Shown here one piece after another: positions 49,106 through 57,965 of a stretch of 64,000 bases of DNA; the stretch's first letter is position 1; each line of letters opens with the position of its first letter. The notes beneath the pieces were generated by a model that saw nothing but the letters and a program-made list of their open reading frames with translations, ran no database searches and was not told where the DNA came from. The stretch comes from a virus, in the IMG/VR virus record IMGVR_UViG_3300032304_000650, positions 1 through 64,000 of that record; one strand, given 5' to 3'. A program made the position numbers and the translations under genes.

Positions 49106-51415
49106 TTATTCAGCTTGGTTCATTTCTTCTTGCTCTTGTACCATTTGTTGCTGCTGTTGTGCAATCTGCATTTCCATCTCTGCTTGCTGTTTCTTTGCAA
49201 AGAATGCATCAACAACCTCTTTCATTTCTACACTAAGAGGTCTTCCTAATTCATATGATTTAAGTAATGCTAGTTGTACAAACTCTTGCTCTGAAAGGTC
49301 TTGCTTCATTTTCATCTCTGTTGTAACAATATTCAGTTTACCTTGAGACTCTAATTGTTGAAGCTGTGCATCAGCTTGAGCTTTTACTTGTATTGATTGT
49401 TGTTGAACTTGCGCATTCATTTCTGAGTTTCTTTGCGCCTTCTCCATTTCTACCTTTTCCTTATTCTTTTTAGCCTTTGCCATGTACATTTCAGCAAGCT
49501 TAGTATTTTTAATACTTCTTATTCTAAATGCATCTTCAAATTCAAGTACTCCAGCAGACAATGAAGTTTGAATCATAGCCTCTAAGAATTGTCTTTCTCT
49601 CTCGTCTGGCATTACTTCAATCTTAACATCAAATTGTCTTCCTTTAACAGCTTCTGGACTTAAGTATTCTTCGTACTGCTTTCCTCCGTATAATACAGAA
49701 TCATAAAGTAATAATGAAATCTTAAATGCTGTTTGTTGATACAAGTTTAAGTATGCATCGTATATAAAGTCAGTAGCATTATTAGATGCTTGAATTTGAG
49801 CCTGTTGCACACCTAGACCTAATTTTGGATTAACTCCAGAACCTTCTCTATACTCATTAACGCCAATCTCATCACGTAGTCTATCTAAATAGTGGTTATA
49901 AACCATTATTAATTGTTGAATCTGACTTACGCTTCCAGAATTAGGCGCTTCTTGAATAGGAAGTCCATTCATTTGGTCTCCGTCTTCTGTCCTACGTCTA
50001 TAGTAGATATTACCAGTTTGGTCATATACAGCTTGAAGCTCAAGTGGACTTAAGGCTTTAGCTTGTCCAATATTAATATCTGATAATGAGTCAATATCTA
50101 TAATTAAACCCGATGGTCTAAGCTTAGCAATTAACTGTTGAATCTTCAAGTGAGCTAAAGTCATCTGGCGAATAGAAGTTTCCATTCTTTCAGGAATAGC
50201 CATATTCTCCAAATCTAAGTTCTCGTGCATGTAAACACTATAGCTAAAATATACATCAGCAATCTCTTTTGCAACAGATGGCTTAATCATATTTTTAGCA
50301 ATACCCCACTCAAGCATAATGTCACTATTCAATACATATACGCCTCTATATATTACGTACATGTCTTTTGCTATAGATTCTTTATTGTCAGCTTGACCAT
50401 TTGGAGTTTTTGTTTTTCTATCTACAGCTACAAGATTGCCATATTTATTTGTCTTAGCTTGATAAACAACGTTATCTATAGTCTTAACCTCATAATCAAG
50501 TACATCAACAGACCAATCATCATATGGTCTATCTATAGTACTTCTAAACATCTCATTCCATTTAACAGCCTGAGTATATTGCTTAGATTTCATTGCGATT
50601 TGCCATATTTTTTCTTCTGGCATATCTGGGTAGTTGTTTCTAATGTCCACTATCTTCATAGATAGTATCTCCCCTATAAATGAAACATCTCTAAAGTCAT
50701 CATATTGAGAAAACCCGTAGAATCCATTTTCTGGAACTACTCTTCTTACATTAATTTTTCCGTTAGGGCCTACTGAAACTTTAGTAGCTCCGTATCCAAC
50801 TTCTGCTATATCTTCTAAAATCTTACGCTTGATAACAGGCCATCCATTTTCATGGAATACATAATCACAGCCTTTTTCAAATAAAATCTCTTCTGGTAAT
50901 TGATATTCTAATCCAAAGTATAATTCTAATTCATCATAATCTGCTGGCGTATACTGGTTTTCTGGAATTAACTTAGTACCAGTCTGTTGCTCCATTTGCT
51001 TAACCTCTTCTCCAAAGTTCATTCTAAACTCAGCATCGTCTCTATCGTATTGTTTTCTTTCTACTGATACTGGGTCTATTGCAGATGCTTTTACCTTCTC
51101 ATCCCTCTTCATAAATCCGCCTATAATAACCTGCATAAACTTAGGAGCTATAGCAGGGGCTTTCATATCAAGATTGACAAAAGCTTCTTTCCCGTCTACG
51201 TTTAACAAATCTAAAAACTCTTGCATAGGCTGTCTACCTCTTGCAAACTTTCTATTTTTATCAAACTTTTTATTACGAGTAGTGTAGTAACCACTATTGT
51301 ATGCTTTTTGCAAGAATTTAGATATTTTCAATCCTTCTTGCATGTCTCTTTTTAGCTTAGAGTTTCCTAAATGGAAATTAAGCAATTCTCTTGATGTTTC
51401 TTTATTGTCGCTCAT
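49106..51415 (-). CDS. Portal protein
   Basis: The 769-residue protein is upstream of the scaffold and follows the terminase, the usual portal slot. A helical clip region, the segment GSGVNPKLGLGVQQAQIQAS followed by NNATDFIYDAYLNLYQQTA (a portal barrel helix), and a very Q/E-rich C-terminus (MEMQIAQQQQQMVQEQEEMN) fit the large portals of crAss-like podoviruses. The product should form the twelve-fold ring at the packaging vertex. Confidence 0.85.
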   Translation of the reverse strand: MSDNKETSRELLNFHLGNSKLKRDMQEGLKISKFLQKAYNSGYYTTRNKKFDKNRKFARGRQPMQEFLDLLNVDGKEAFVNLDMKAPAIAPKFMQVIIGGFMKRDEKVKASAIDPVSVERKQYDRDDAEFRMNFGEEVKQMEQQTGTKLIPENQYTPADYDELELYFGLEYQLPEEILFEKGCDYVFHENGWPVIKRKILEDIAEVGYGATKVSVGPNGKINVRRVVPENGFYGFSQYDDFRDVSFIGEILSMKIVDIRNNYPDMPEEKIWQIAMKSKQYTQAVKWNEMFRSTIDRPYDDWSVDVLDYEVKTIDNVVYQAKTNKYGNLVAVDRKTKTPNGQADNKESIAKDMYVIYRGVYVLNSDIMLEWGIAKNMIKPSVAKEIADVYFSYSVYMHENLDLENMAIPERMETSIRQMTLAHLKIQQLIAKLRPSGLIIDIDSLSDINIGQAKALSPLELQAVYDQTGNIYYRRRTEDGDQMNGLPIQEAPNSGSVSQIQQLIMVYNHYLDRLRDEIGVNEYREGSGVNPKLGLGVQQAQIQASNNATDFIYDAYLNLYQQTAFKISLLLYDSVLYGGKQYEEYLSPEAVKGRQFDVKIEVMPDERERQFLEAMIQTSLSAGVLEFEDAFRIRSIKNTKLAEMYMAKAKKNKEKVEMEKAQRNSEMNAQVQQQSIQVKAQADAQLQQLESQGKLNIVTTEMKMKQDLSEQEFVQLALLKSYELGRPLSVEMKEVVDAFFAKKQQAEMEMQIAQQQQQMVQEQEEMNQAE

Positions 51416-51423
51416 AATTATAG

Positions 51424-51431
51424 CAAAAGTA
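51424..51431 (-). promoter_or_regulatory. Promoter box upstream of the portal gene
   Basis: TACTTTTG on the minus strand lies eight bases before the ATG at 51415, matching TAnnTTTG. The same box with a similarly short leader occurs before the gene ending at 56537. Confidence 0.45.
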
Positions 51432-51441
51432 CAAAAATAGA

Positions 51442-53469
51442 TTACACGGTAATCTTATATGTTTTTAATGGTAAAGAATGAAGTTTTATGTCCTCCTTTT
51501 CGCTTTCCAAAGATACGCCAGAAAGTAGACTAATCATAAATGCCACACTTCGGTCAAATGGTGTACGATTTTCATGGTCATATGCTAGCAACTCCTCCAG
51601 CAAATCCGAAAAGTATATTTTTCTACAATGACTCTCTATATAAGATATACAGGTATCCAATTGCCTAGCCATAGCAAAGCTATCTCCAGAAGCTACCCCA
51701 TATTTTTTAGGGCCACCTTGCCTTCTTTTGTGCCTGTCAACAGCAGCATCTGGCGTTCTTAATAGATAAGACTTGAATCCCTTATTCTGGAAATAGTCAA
51801 CAAAGTCATCACCTACGTCATTCTCGTAACATGCCTTATATCCGTAAAACACGGATGCTTTTAGCATTTCGTCATGAAACAAACTCTTAAGTCTTGGCCT
51901 TCCTACGTACTCAGCTACTGGCATACCTGTATTTTCTGGGTCTTTCATATCTAGCTTCTCAAACACGTAGCATGTTCCCATTGAACCCTTACCGCTAATA
52001 ACAGAGGACTTAAATGGGTCAATCCCGCTTGAGTATATGTGATTATTAGCTGGAGACTTTGAGCCGTTAATTTCAACAGACTTATTTTGCATGTCTTTTG
52101 CAGGAAACTTATGTATCAGCCAAGAACCTTCTTTGTCATCAACCCAGTCTACAGTCCTATTGTCTTTCCAAAAAAACCTTACCCTTCTCATTGGCGCTTT
52201 TTCTTCTTTAAGGAAGTCTAGCTGGTTATATATGTTTTCTGCATTAAAATAGCATTTTTTAGAATCAATCATAAAAGCCTCGTTTTCATCAAACGGGTTC
52301 ATACGAATCTCCTCCGATAACTGCTGTTTATCTGTTATTAGTTTTCTTTGTGATAGCAAATATTCTTTGCTGCCCATTTCAATCTTAATTCCAAACTTCT
52401 CGTATATAAACTTCTTTTGCTTTTCAGTAGGTGCATCTATAATAGATTTACCATACTCATCTATAAATCCTTCGTATCCATCATATGCTGGACAGAAATA
52501 TCTATAAAGACCAGAAGCGGTCATAGCATTTTCAAATTGGTTAGACGAATCGTATAAGCTTTTATAAGGCTCACCTCCAGACTTAGCGTCATTGGCAGTA
52601 GATGGTATAAGGCAGAATCCAACCTTTATAGCACCACGACCCATTGTCTTTTTAACGATAGGCCAGTATTGGTTAACAGATACATCTTTAGGCCACTTAC
52701 CAGCCTCATCCATTAGTAGCGCAGTAACACGCCCAGAATCATACGAGTTAAGGGCAGTGTTTTTGAAATTAATCTTTGACTCAAGGCCAATGTCATCATC
52801 AAATATCTTTCCCTTCTCCCTGCTCTTAGCCTTCTTTTTATCCTTCTTTTTCTTAAATACAAGTTCTGTTTTAGTCTCTTCATCTTCTGCTCTCGGTTTT
52901 AGGAATATCGGTAAATTACGATACCCGTTCATTACCATGTATACGAATGCATCACTAGCATCCTTTCCCGTCTTTGATATAATACCACAGAATGACTTAC
53001 GTTTAGTTATAGCCTTCCATACCAGGTATGCAGTAGCTTGCGATGTAGCACCCTCACGACGCTTCTTAATCCTTACTATACCAAAACAGTATGGCAGTGA
53101 TTCTGCATGCTCTTGGAAATAGAAATACTTTCTATCTACATCTCTATAGTCTGGGTTTGAGCCATCCTCTAGTGTCCAGTAGTTTAAATAAAAATAATGC
53201 AACCCTGTAATATAGGTTGCCTCTCCATCGTTATAAAACCAGTATCCGTTGTATATGCGACCCATTTCCTGAATAACAAAGTCACGTTGCTGGTCGTTGT
53301 ATATAGGTGTGCCCTCTTCATCAAATTCTAGTTCATCAAAATAGTCTGGTATATCAATTTTGTAAAATTTTTGGTCATCCTTATCTAAGTCAAAGTTTTC
53401 TATTAGAGAACTTTCTGGTATTTCTGGAAACTTATATTTAATTCCGTATACTTCTATTGATTTAGCCAT
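51442..53469 (-). CDS. terL: Terminase large subunit
   Basis: The 675-residue protein has an ATPase domain with a Walker A-like RREGATSQ (137-144, no classical glycine-rich loop, as in many phage terminases), Walker B LLMDEAGKW (251-259, D254 E255), and a nuclease domain beginning SSGIDPFKSS (D484) with a later acidic residue in LAYDHENRTPFDRSVA. It packages DNA into proheads through the portal encoded just downstream. The start overlaps the preceding gene by one base. Confidence 0.9.
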   Translation of the reverse strand: MAKSIEVYGIKYKFPEIPESSLIENFDLDKDDQKFYKIDIPDYFDELEFDEEGTPIYNDQQRDFVIQEMGRIYNGYWFYNDGEATYITGLHYFYLNYWTLEDGSNPDYRDVDRKYFYFQEHAESLPYCFGIVRIKKRREGATSQATAYLVWKAITKRKSFCGIISKTGKDASDAFVYMVMNGYRNLPIFLKPRAEDEETKTELVFKKKKDKKKAKSREKGKIFDDDIGLESKINFKNTALNSYDSGRVTALLMDEAGKWPKDVSVNQYWPIVKKTMGRGAIKVGFCLIPSTANDAKSGGEPYKSLYDSSNQFENAMTASGLYRYFCPAYDGYEGFIDEYGKSIIDAPTEKQKKFIYEKFGIKIEMGSKEYLLSQRKLITDKQQLSEEIRMNPFDENEAFMIDSKKCYFNAENIYNQLDFLKEEKAPMRRVRFFWKDNRTVDWVDDKEGSWLIHKFPAKDMQNKSVEINGSKSPANNHIYSSGIDPFKSSVISGKGSMGTCYVFEKLDMKDPENTGMPVAEYVGRPRLKSLFHDEMLKASVFYGYKACYENDVGDDFVDYFQNKGFKSYLLRTPDAAVDRHKRRQGGPKKYGVASGDSFAMARQLDTCISYIESHCRKIYFSDLLEELLAYDHENRTPFDRSVAFMISLLSGVSLESEKEDIKLHSLPLKTYKITV

Positions 53470-54080
53470 TACTCAAATTGTTTTTTAGTAAACTTGTCAA
53501 TTTTTTCAAACATATTTAACCCAGTCCCAGTTAGTGCAAATATCTTTATACTAGCATCTCTATTCTCAAGAGCTACTATATATCCCTTCTTTGCCATCCT
53601 ATTGTTTATAGCATAAAAGTTATATTGCATATCTGCGCAATCCCTTTTAAAGTCTCTCATAGAATAAAAGTTATATGTCCCAGCCCAAAGCAAAAAGGAG
53701 CATTCTACTAAAGATAGCTTAGTTATACTAGAAACTGTATTCATCTTAGCTAAGAATGTATACATATCTATAATTCTGCCATCCCTTTCTTTTACCTTGG
53801 CAAGCGCTTTTTCGTATGCACTGTTTCTAGCTTGTACAACTTTTGTCCTAATATGCCTTTGTAGATTATTTATATGCTTGTCCTTACCGTATACCTTTTG
53901 CTTCTCTTTAAACAGCTTATAACTAAGTTTGTCGTACTTCTCGTTCTTGTTTTTAATTACACGACTTTTAGTGTCTTTAGAGCTTTCGTGCAGTCTTTTT
54001 AATCTAAGAACTTCCTCTTTAGTAGACTTGTACGCTTCGTATAATTCCTTCCAAGTGCTGTTCTTTGTTATGTATTTCAT
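53469..54080 (-). CDS. Coiled-coil protein with winged-helix C-terminus, terminase small subunit candidate
   Basis: The 203-residue protein has a basic coiled-coil N-terminal half (STWKELYEAYKSTKEEVLR to HIRTKVVQARNSA) and a compact C-terminal part that looks like a winged helix (YNFYAINNRMAKKGYIVALE). It overlaps the terminase large subunit by one base. Small subunits bind packaging-start DNA and often have this combination, so I infer terS, but no family signature settles it. Confidence 0.5.
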   Translation of the reverse strand: MKYITKNSTWKELYEAYKSTKEEVLRLKRLHESSKDTKSRVIKNKNEKYDKLSYKLFKEKQKVYGKDKHINNLQRHIRTKVVQARNSAYEKALAKVKERDGRIIDMYTFLAKMNTVSSITKLSLVECSFLLWAGTYNFYSMRDFKRDCADMQYNFYAINNRMAKKGYIVALENRDASIKIFALTGTGLNMFEKIDKFTKKQFE

Positions 54081-54370
54081 TTAACAAGTTGTTCTATTAA
54101 AGGCTTGCTTCTTGATTTATCTTTTTCCTCGTCTCCAGTAAGCGCGTTGTCAATTTTAAGCTTTTTCATAACGTCGTTTATGTCACCTACGCTATTAAAA
54201 AACTTCATAACCCTTTCCATAGTCCCGTCATTCTTATCTGACAGCTCTAATACAGATAGGTCTGTGTTGTTTAGCATGCTGGTTATTTCGTTAAGCTTTC
54301 TATTTAAAGCATAATAAGCTCCTACAATACCATCTTGTTCGTACAGTTTTAGTTTTTCTTTATCGGTCAT
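54077..54370 (-). CDS. Small helical packaging-region protein
   Basis: I start at the ATG at 54370, which overlaps the GroES-like gene's stop (ATGA). The 97-residue protein is charged and helical (KEKLKLYEQDGIVGAYYALN at the start) and ends in a basic stretch. Either this or the next gene could be the terminase small subunit. It overlaps that gene by four bases, so the set is co-translated. Confidence 0.55.
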   Translation of the reverse strand: MTDKEKLKLYEQDGIVGAYYALNRKLNEITSMLNNTDLSVLELSDKNDGTMERVMKFFNSVGDINDVMKKLKIDNALTGDEEKDKSRSKPLIEQLVK

Positions 54371-54960
54371 ACAGTTTCTTTTGCTAAACAATCGGAATAC
54401 CTAAGTCTTATTGCAGTTTCAACAACCCCGTTTACGTTATGGGTCATCTCGTAGTCTGAATGGATGTATGTTATAGCAATATCACCTACTTCAAAGTCAG
54501 TTATTGAGTCAGACTTTGCTAAAATCTTTAATTTGTTGGGTATTTTTACTTTTTCTGCCTCAAATACGCTAGATTGCTCTACATATATCCTTTCTGCGAG
54601 CATAAATCCGTCTATTGGAATTAATTTTCCTTCAATTACGCCAAAGTATACGAATATCCCTTCAACAGAAAAGAGTTTGTAACCGTGTGGGATACGTTTG
54701 TCTGTAAGTTCAGATTCCTCACGCATGCTATTGTGGTGTGCCAGTACATGTGTTCCTGCTTTTAAGTTTTTGTAATCGGTTAATAAGACTCCTTGGGTGA
54801 AATTAGTGACACGGCTATCCCATGAATACTCATTAGCCATGTAAAGTTGACCTTTAGTTCCGTCTTCTTTTGTAAATGAGTGTGTTTCTTTTTCATCAAC
54901 GTCAACTAGTACTATGACGCGATTGCCAACAGGCCGAATTTTGTTGTACAGTTCTTTCAT
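54367..54960 (-). CDS. GroES-like co-chaperonin candidate
   Basis: The 197-residue protein opens IRPVGNRVIVLVDVDEK, similar to the GroES beginning R-P-L-x-D-R-V-x-V. It has a glycine-containing loop region, then LKAGTHVLAHHN, which matches GroES-type strands. It is about twice the usual GroES length, with an added C-terminal part. T4 gp31 and other phage co-chaperonins help host GroEL fold the capsid protein, which would suit its place in the morphogenesis block. The match is by pattern and not certain. Confidence 0.5.
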   Translation of the reverse strand: MKELYNKIRPVGNRVIVLVDVDEKETHSFTKEDGTKGQLYMANEYSWDSRVTNFTQGVLLTDYKNLKAGTHVLAHHNSMREESELTDKRIPHGYKLFSVEGIFVYFGVIEGKLIPIDGFMLAERIYVEQSSVFEAEKVKIPNKLKILAKSDSITDFEVGDIAITYIHSDYEMTHNVNGVVETAIRLRYSDCLAKETV

Positions 54961-54976
54961 TTGCTTTGGTTATTCG

Positions 54977-55002
54977 CAAATATACGCAGATATTCGTATT
55001 TG
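54977..55002 (-). promoter_or_regulatory. Promoter box with inverted repeat
   Basis: TATATTTGCG (minus strand) occupies 54977-54984, 16 bases before the ATG at 54960. CAAATA at 54977-54982 is inverted as TATTTG at 54997-55002, and TATTCG is repeated directly at 54971 and 54991. A regulator may bind here. Confidence 0.5.
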
Positions 55003-55006
55003 TATC

Positions 55007-55312
55007 CTATTTAAATCGTTCTCCTTTGCCAGATGTTCTACCAGAGCGGTATACTTGAGAACTTTTAGACCATAGATGATGATAAGCCCACCATCCTGGA
55101 GTCAACTTAGATGCGTTTGCAGATTTTGCATGACGGCTTCTATAGTTTTTTCTTGCTTCAGCAGAATAATTAGAGGAGTAGCCTTTAGCCCCAAATCTTA
55201 CGATACGAACTTTATCGCCTTCTTTAGCAAGTACAACCTTTTTATGCGTTCCATCGGTAGCATTTTTAGGTTTATTGTACCCAGCAAATTTTTCTCCTCT
55301 ATATTCTACCAT
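55007..55312 (-). CDS. Small basic phage protein (DUF5872-like)
   Basis: This 101-residue protein has the pattern VRIVRFGAKGYSSNYSAEAR, RSRHAKSANASKLTPGWWAY and a basic end. It resembles the small phage proteins with V-x-F-G, R-K-N-Y-R-x-R-H and W-A-Y blocks that are common near packaging genes. Their function is unclear; DNA binding is plausible from the charge. The gene overlaps the upstream mini-gene by seven bases. Confidence 0.65.
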   Translation of the reverse strand: MVEYRGEKFAGYNKPKNATDGTHKKVVLAKEGDKVRIVRFGAKGYSSNYSAEARKNYRSRHAKSANASKLTPGWWAYHHLWSKSSQVYRSGRTSGKGERFK

Positions 55313-55446
55313 TTCCCTGTCTTTAATTTTTTAAAGTCTTTAGCAGACACAGTTGATTTACTTTTAGGCTTAGATGTTCCAGCCTTTTTCTTAGCGTTGA
55401 TGTTATTCACTAAGCTGTTCTTTACTCCTAGTTTATTTACTTTCAT
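55306..55446 (-). CDS. Lysine-rich mini-protein
   Basis: A 46-codon frame starts one base after the previous stop and overlaps the next start. The product (KVNKLGVKNSLVNNINAKKK at the start, later KSKSTVSAKDFKKLK) is strongly basic. It is the middle of three consecutive small basic genes, a pattern that suggests DNA-binding or internal head roles. Confidence 0.55.
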   Translation of the reverse strand: MKVNKLGVKNSLVNNINAKKKAGTSKPKSKSTVSAKDFKKLKTGKW

Positions 55447-55447
55447 A

Positions 55448-55576
55448 TTATCTTCCTTGGCCGCGGTAAGTTTTTGGCTTACCTACGTGTTTATTATAAG
55501 TTTTTTTAGCAGCACCTGTCTTGCGCTTACCAAAAGAAATTTTTACGCTACCTCCAGCTGATTTAAGCTTTGCCAT
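55448..55576 (-). CDS. Lysine/glycine-rich mini-protein
   Basis: A 42-codon frame starts with MAKLKSAGGSVKISFGKRKT and is basic throughout. It starts just after the larger gene above with a one-base gap and its stop lies one base from the next start. No family is recognised. Confidence 0.55.
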   Translation of the reverse strand: MAKLKSAGGSVKISFGKRKTGAAKKTYNKHVGKPKTYRGQGR

Positions 55577-55577
55577 T

Positions 55578-56246
55578 TTATTTATTTGTATTAACAAATG
55601 GGTTGTTTATAAATAGAGCACTTGCTCCTCTTTCTTTTGAACCTTGTCCTGTTTTAGTAGAACGTATAAAACCTCTGTTCTTAAACATTTGTTTTTTTAA
55701 TGCCTCATCATAAGAAGCCTTATCTTTAAAATAGTAAGTATCCTGACCACCTTCTTTATTGTCATCTCTCCATGTAAAACTATATTCAGTCTTTTTGTCT
55801 TCTTGTTTTGGAGGAACTTCTTGCTTAGGTTTTTCTTTTGGCTTTGGCTCTTCTTTAGGTGTAGTGTTTTCTACTGCATTCATTATCTCAAATGTTCTAG
55901 CACCTAATATACCATCTGCAAGCGTACCTGCTTTTGGCATACCATACTTATTCATCATATTTTGAATAACCTTTTTACCCTCTGGAGTTGATTCCAAATA
56001 TGCTATTTGAGCTTTCTGAAAATCTTTATTTGACGTAGTAGGGAAATTATATTTACTTGCATAATCAAGCAATGTTTCTTCTGTAAGTCCAGATTCAGTA
56101 AAGGCGTTACTTCTACCTGTAGGAGTTTTTTCTACACCACCTCCATAAACAGAAAGTCCTGTTCCTTTTACTTTTTTAGATTTAGGAGTTGGCTCTTGTC
56201 TAGCCATTTTATCAACAACGATTTGATGTATTCTAGCTAAATCCAT
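55578..56246 (-). CDS. Virion-type protein with peptidoglycan-binding-like segment
   Basis: This 222-residue protein has a polar N-terminus, then a helical part with the sequence GTLADGILGARTFEIMNAV near residue 112. This echoes the D-G-x-x-G-x-x-T turn of peptidoglycan-binding domains (PG_binding_1). A proline/lysine-rich hinge (PKEEPKPKEKPKQEVPPKQE) and a beta C-terminal part follow. A role in the virion, such as cell-wall attachment during injection, is possible. Confidence 0.5.
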   Translation of the reverse strand: MDLARIHQIVVDKMARQEPTPKSKKVKGTGLSVYGGGVEKTPTGRSNAFTESGLTEETLLDYASKYNFPTTSNKDFQKAQIAYLESTPEGKKVIQNMMNKYGMPKAGTLADGILGARTFEIMNAVENTTPKEEPKPKEKPKQEVPPKQEDKKTEYSFTWRDDNKEGGQDTYYFKDKASYDEALKKQMFKNRGFIRSTKTGQGSKERGASALFINNPFVNTNK

Positions 56247-56247
56247 A

Positions 56248-56535
56248 TTAGTACATGTTTTTTAACTTACTCTTAGACTTATCAAGAGCAGATTTTATTT
56301 TAGCTCTATCAATAGCATTGATTAGACGAGGTCTTCTTGGGTCGTTGATTGTCATCTCTTTCTCAACGTACATTTTACCTTTGCCTCTTTCAGCAGCTTC
56401 TGCTTCAGCTCTTGTCTCTTGTTTTATTCTAGGGCCATTCTTTTTAAAGTCTTCTTGAAATTCTTTATTCATAGCATCGCTATTATCAGGTCTGCCCATT
56501 TCGCCTACTTTCTTTTTCTTTGGAGGTATTTGCAT
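56248..56535 (-). CDS. Charged helical protein, unrecognised
   Basis: The 95-residue protein opens MQIPPKKKKVGEMGRPDNSD and is rich in charged helical segments (KQETRAEAEAAERGKGKM), with a basic end. It is co-oriented and one base from its neighbours, hence part of the same operon. I see no domain. Confidence 0.55.
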   Translation of the reverse strand: MQIPPKKKKVGEMGRPDNSDAMNKEFQEDFKKNGPRIKQETRAEAEAAERGKGKMYVEKEMTINDPRRPRLINAIDRAKIKSALDKSKSKLKNMY

Positions 56536-56536
56536 A

Positions 56537-56785
56537 TTATTTTTTCTTTTTAGCTGTTTTAGTAGCTGGTTTTTTAGTTTCTATTTTCTTAAGTGTTTTG
56601 TTCTTAGTATCTTTTTTCTTTCTAGGCTTCTTAACTTCATCAAGTGCCTTGATTGTACTTTCTGCTATTCTCTCAACTTCCGCTTTTTCCTCGGCAGTTA
56701 AGTTACTCTGCTTTACATAGTCAGTAGGAACGTATTCCCATTTCTTTCCAAACAGATTTTTAAAGAATTCAATTATCTTTTTCAT
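56537..56785 (-). CDS. Lysine-rich protein, DNA-binding-like tail
   Basis: The 82-residue protein has a short amphipathic start (MKKIIEFFKNLFGKKWEYV), a helical middle, and a C-terminal half that is mainly lysine, threonine and proline (VKKPRKKKDTKNKTLKK), like histone-like tails. A TACTTTTG box precedes it. It may coat or condense DNA, but function is unproven. Confidence 0.55.
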   Translation of the reverse strand: MKKIIEFFKNLFGKKWEYVPTDYVKQSNLTAEEKAEVERIAESTIKALDEVKKPRKKKDTKNKTLKKIETKKPATKTAKKKK

Positions 56786-56790
56786 ATGTA

Positions 56791-56798
56791 CAAAAGTA
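56791..56798 (-). promoter_or_regulatory. Promoter box upstream of the lysine-rich gene
   Basis: TACTTTTG on the minus strand matches TAnnTTTG and lies only five bases before the ATG at 56785, so the message would be nearly leaderless. Confidence 0.4.
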
Positions 56799-56799
56799 G

Positions 56800-57420
56800 T
56801 TATTTCTTAGAATAGTTTTCAACTATGTATTTTAATACCCCTTCTGGTAGTTTACGGTATGATTTCTTAAACCCAGTTGGTATCATTTCCATTAGCTTCT
56901 TGTCGTAGTATATCCCAGTAGGAAACCTTTTTATATATGGTATAACAGCGTAACTATACAAATAAGCATTAGCTTTCTGTACATAATCCTGTACGTTTAT
57001 TGGTAAGCCCCACTTCTTTATCTTTTCAACAACCCTCATTTCGCAATCCTTCTCTAGCTCTACCATGTCATCAATGACTTTAGATAGCTGTGTCTTGTTC
57101 ATGATAACAGAACCATCTAGCCAACCCCATAGTTTACCACATGCTATACTCCACTTGTCCCACCTATCGTCAGATTTCCACTGCTCCATATGACAGAACT
57201 CGTGAACCAGTATTTGCATCCAGTCTTCTACTGGCTTGCCGCATGCTACTACCAATACTTTTTCTTCCCCCTCAAAATACCCACTACATTCCTGTACAAA
57301 GTCGTCCGTTAAGACAACTTGTTTAGAAGGAGATAACATTAACTCTACTCCGTATGTTTTACACTGTCTTTTTACAGATGCCATGAATGGCTTAAACTCT
57401 TCTGGTATGTTGTATTTCAT
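56800..57420 (-). CDS. Zincin-like metallopeptidase
   Basis: This 206-residue protein contains HEFCH at 73-77 (ILVHEFCHMEQW), the zinc-binding H-E-x-x-H motif, flanked by helices; the third ligand is probably one of the acidic residues in VELEKDCEMRVVEKI further on. The size is short for a secreted protease and there is no signal peptide, so it should act in the cytoplasm. Possible targets are prohead proteins or host factors. It is the second gene of the late block. Confidence 0.7.
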   Translation of the reverse strand: MKYNIPEEFKPFMASVKRQCKTYGVELMLSPSKQVVLTDDFVQECSGYFEGEEKVLVVACGKPVEDWMQILVHEFCHMEQWKSDDRWDKWSIACGKLWGWLDGSVIMNKTQLSKVIDDMVELEKDCEMRVVEKIKKWGLPINVQDYVQKANAYLYSYAVIPYIKRFPTGIYYDKKLMEMIPTGFKKSYRKLPEGVLKYIVENYSKK

Positions 57421-57427
57421 AGAGACC

Positions 57428-57458
57428 CAAAGTTAAGCTAGTATTGGATTTGAACAAA
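57428..57458 (-). promoter_or_regulatory. Full promoter for the metallopeptidase gene
   Basis: On the minus strand TTTG at 57455-57458 and TAACTTTG at 57428-57435 are 19 bp apart, the best complete match to the Bacteroidota pattern in the late block. The ATG at 57420 is seven bases after the box. Confidence 0.7.
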
Positions 57459-57478
57459 TTCCCGCATCGTAAGGGTAT

Positions 57479-57937
57479 CTATAATAGCCTTAACCTATTT
57501 CCGTTGAAGAATACATTAGGATTCACCCAGAACTCTATATTAGACCCTAGCTTTTGAGCTATTATCTTATTCTCAATTAGGTCTGTTATGCCAGCCTTTA
57601 TAGTATTGGGGGAAGATATACCTGTGGAGACCTGTATGTCTGGAATATGGTATACTACCGTCTGACTGAGTGGGCGTATAGTACATGCACCATAAACCAG
57701 TAGCCTCAACCCAGTACCCGTCAAATTCATTAAATCTTTAAGGTTGTCATTAAACAGCTTTGTATAAGCCGAAGTGTCCGTTAGTGACATCTTGTTCTTA
57801 GGTATCTTCCTGACAGCGTATAGGTCATCCCCATCCTTCATTTGCCATACCTCCTCATCGTGTTTTGTAATATAGTGACGCTCCTCTAGTCCTAGAATCT
57901 TAAATGGACTCTGTATGTACGATTCGTACTTTTTCAT
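57479..57937 (-). CDS. RepL-like winged-helix protein
   Basis: This 152-residue protein has a C-terminal winged helix: a recognition helix in TGISSPNTIKAGITDLIENK (about 105-124), a wing (AQKLGSNIEFWV), and the ending NPNVFFNGNR (139-148). This matches the helix-turn-helix and tail of the RepL family of plasmid replication initiators. It is the first gene of the late block and borders the candidate origin, so it could initiate replication, or regulate the late promoter that overlaps a palindrome upstream. Family assignment is by motif. Confidence 0.65.
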   Translation of the reverse strand: MKKYESYIQSPFKILGLEERHYITKHDEEVWQMKDGDDLYAVRKIPKNKMSLTDTSAYTKLFNDNLKDLMNLTGTGLRLLVYGACTIRPLSQTVVYHIPDIQVSTGISSPNTIKAGITDLIENKIIAQKLGSNIEFWVNPNVFFNGNRLRLL

Positions 57938-57965
57938 ATATTTGCTTTGCGGTTGTTAAGTACCC

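Noticed and set aside
50225-50665. A 146-codon plus-strand frame inside the portal gene
   Set aside because: It is an AT-rich antisense shadow with no supporting signals.
57440-57475. A tRNA T-loop-like TTCAAAT on the minus strand
   Set aside because: No acceptor, D or anticodon stem can be formed around it; it is explained by the promoter TTTG at 57455-57458 in the gap.
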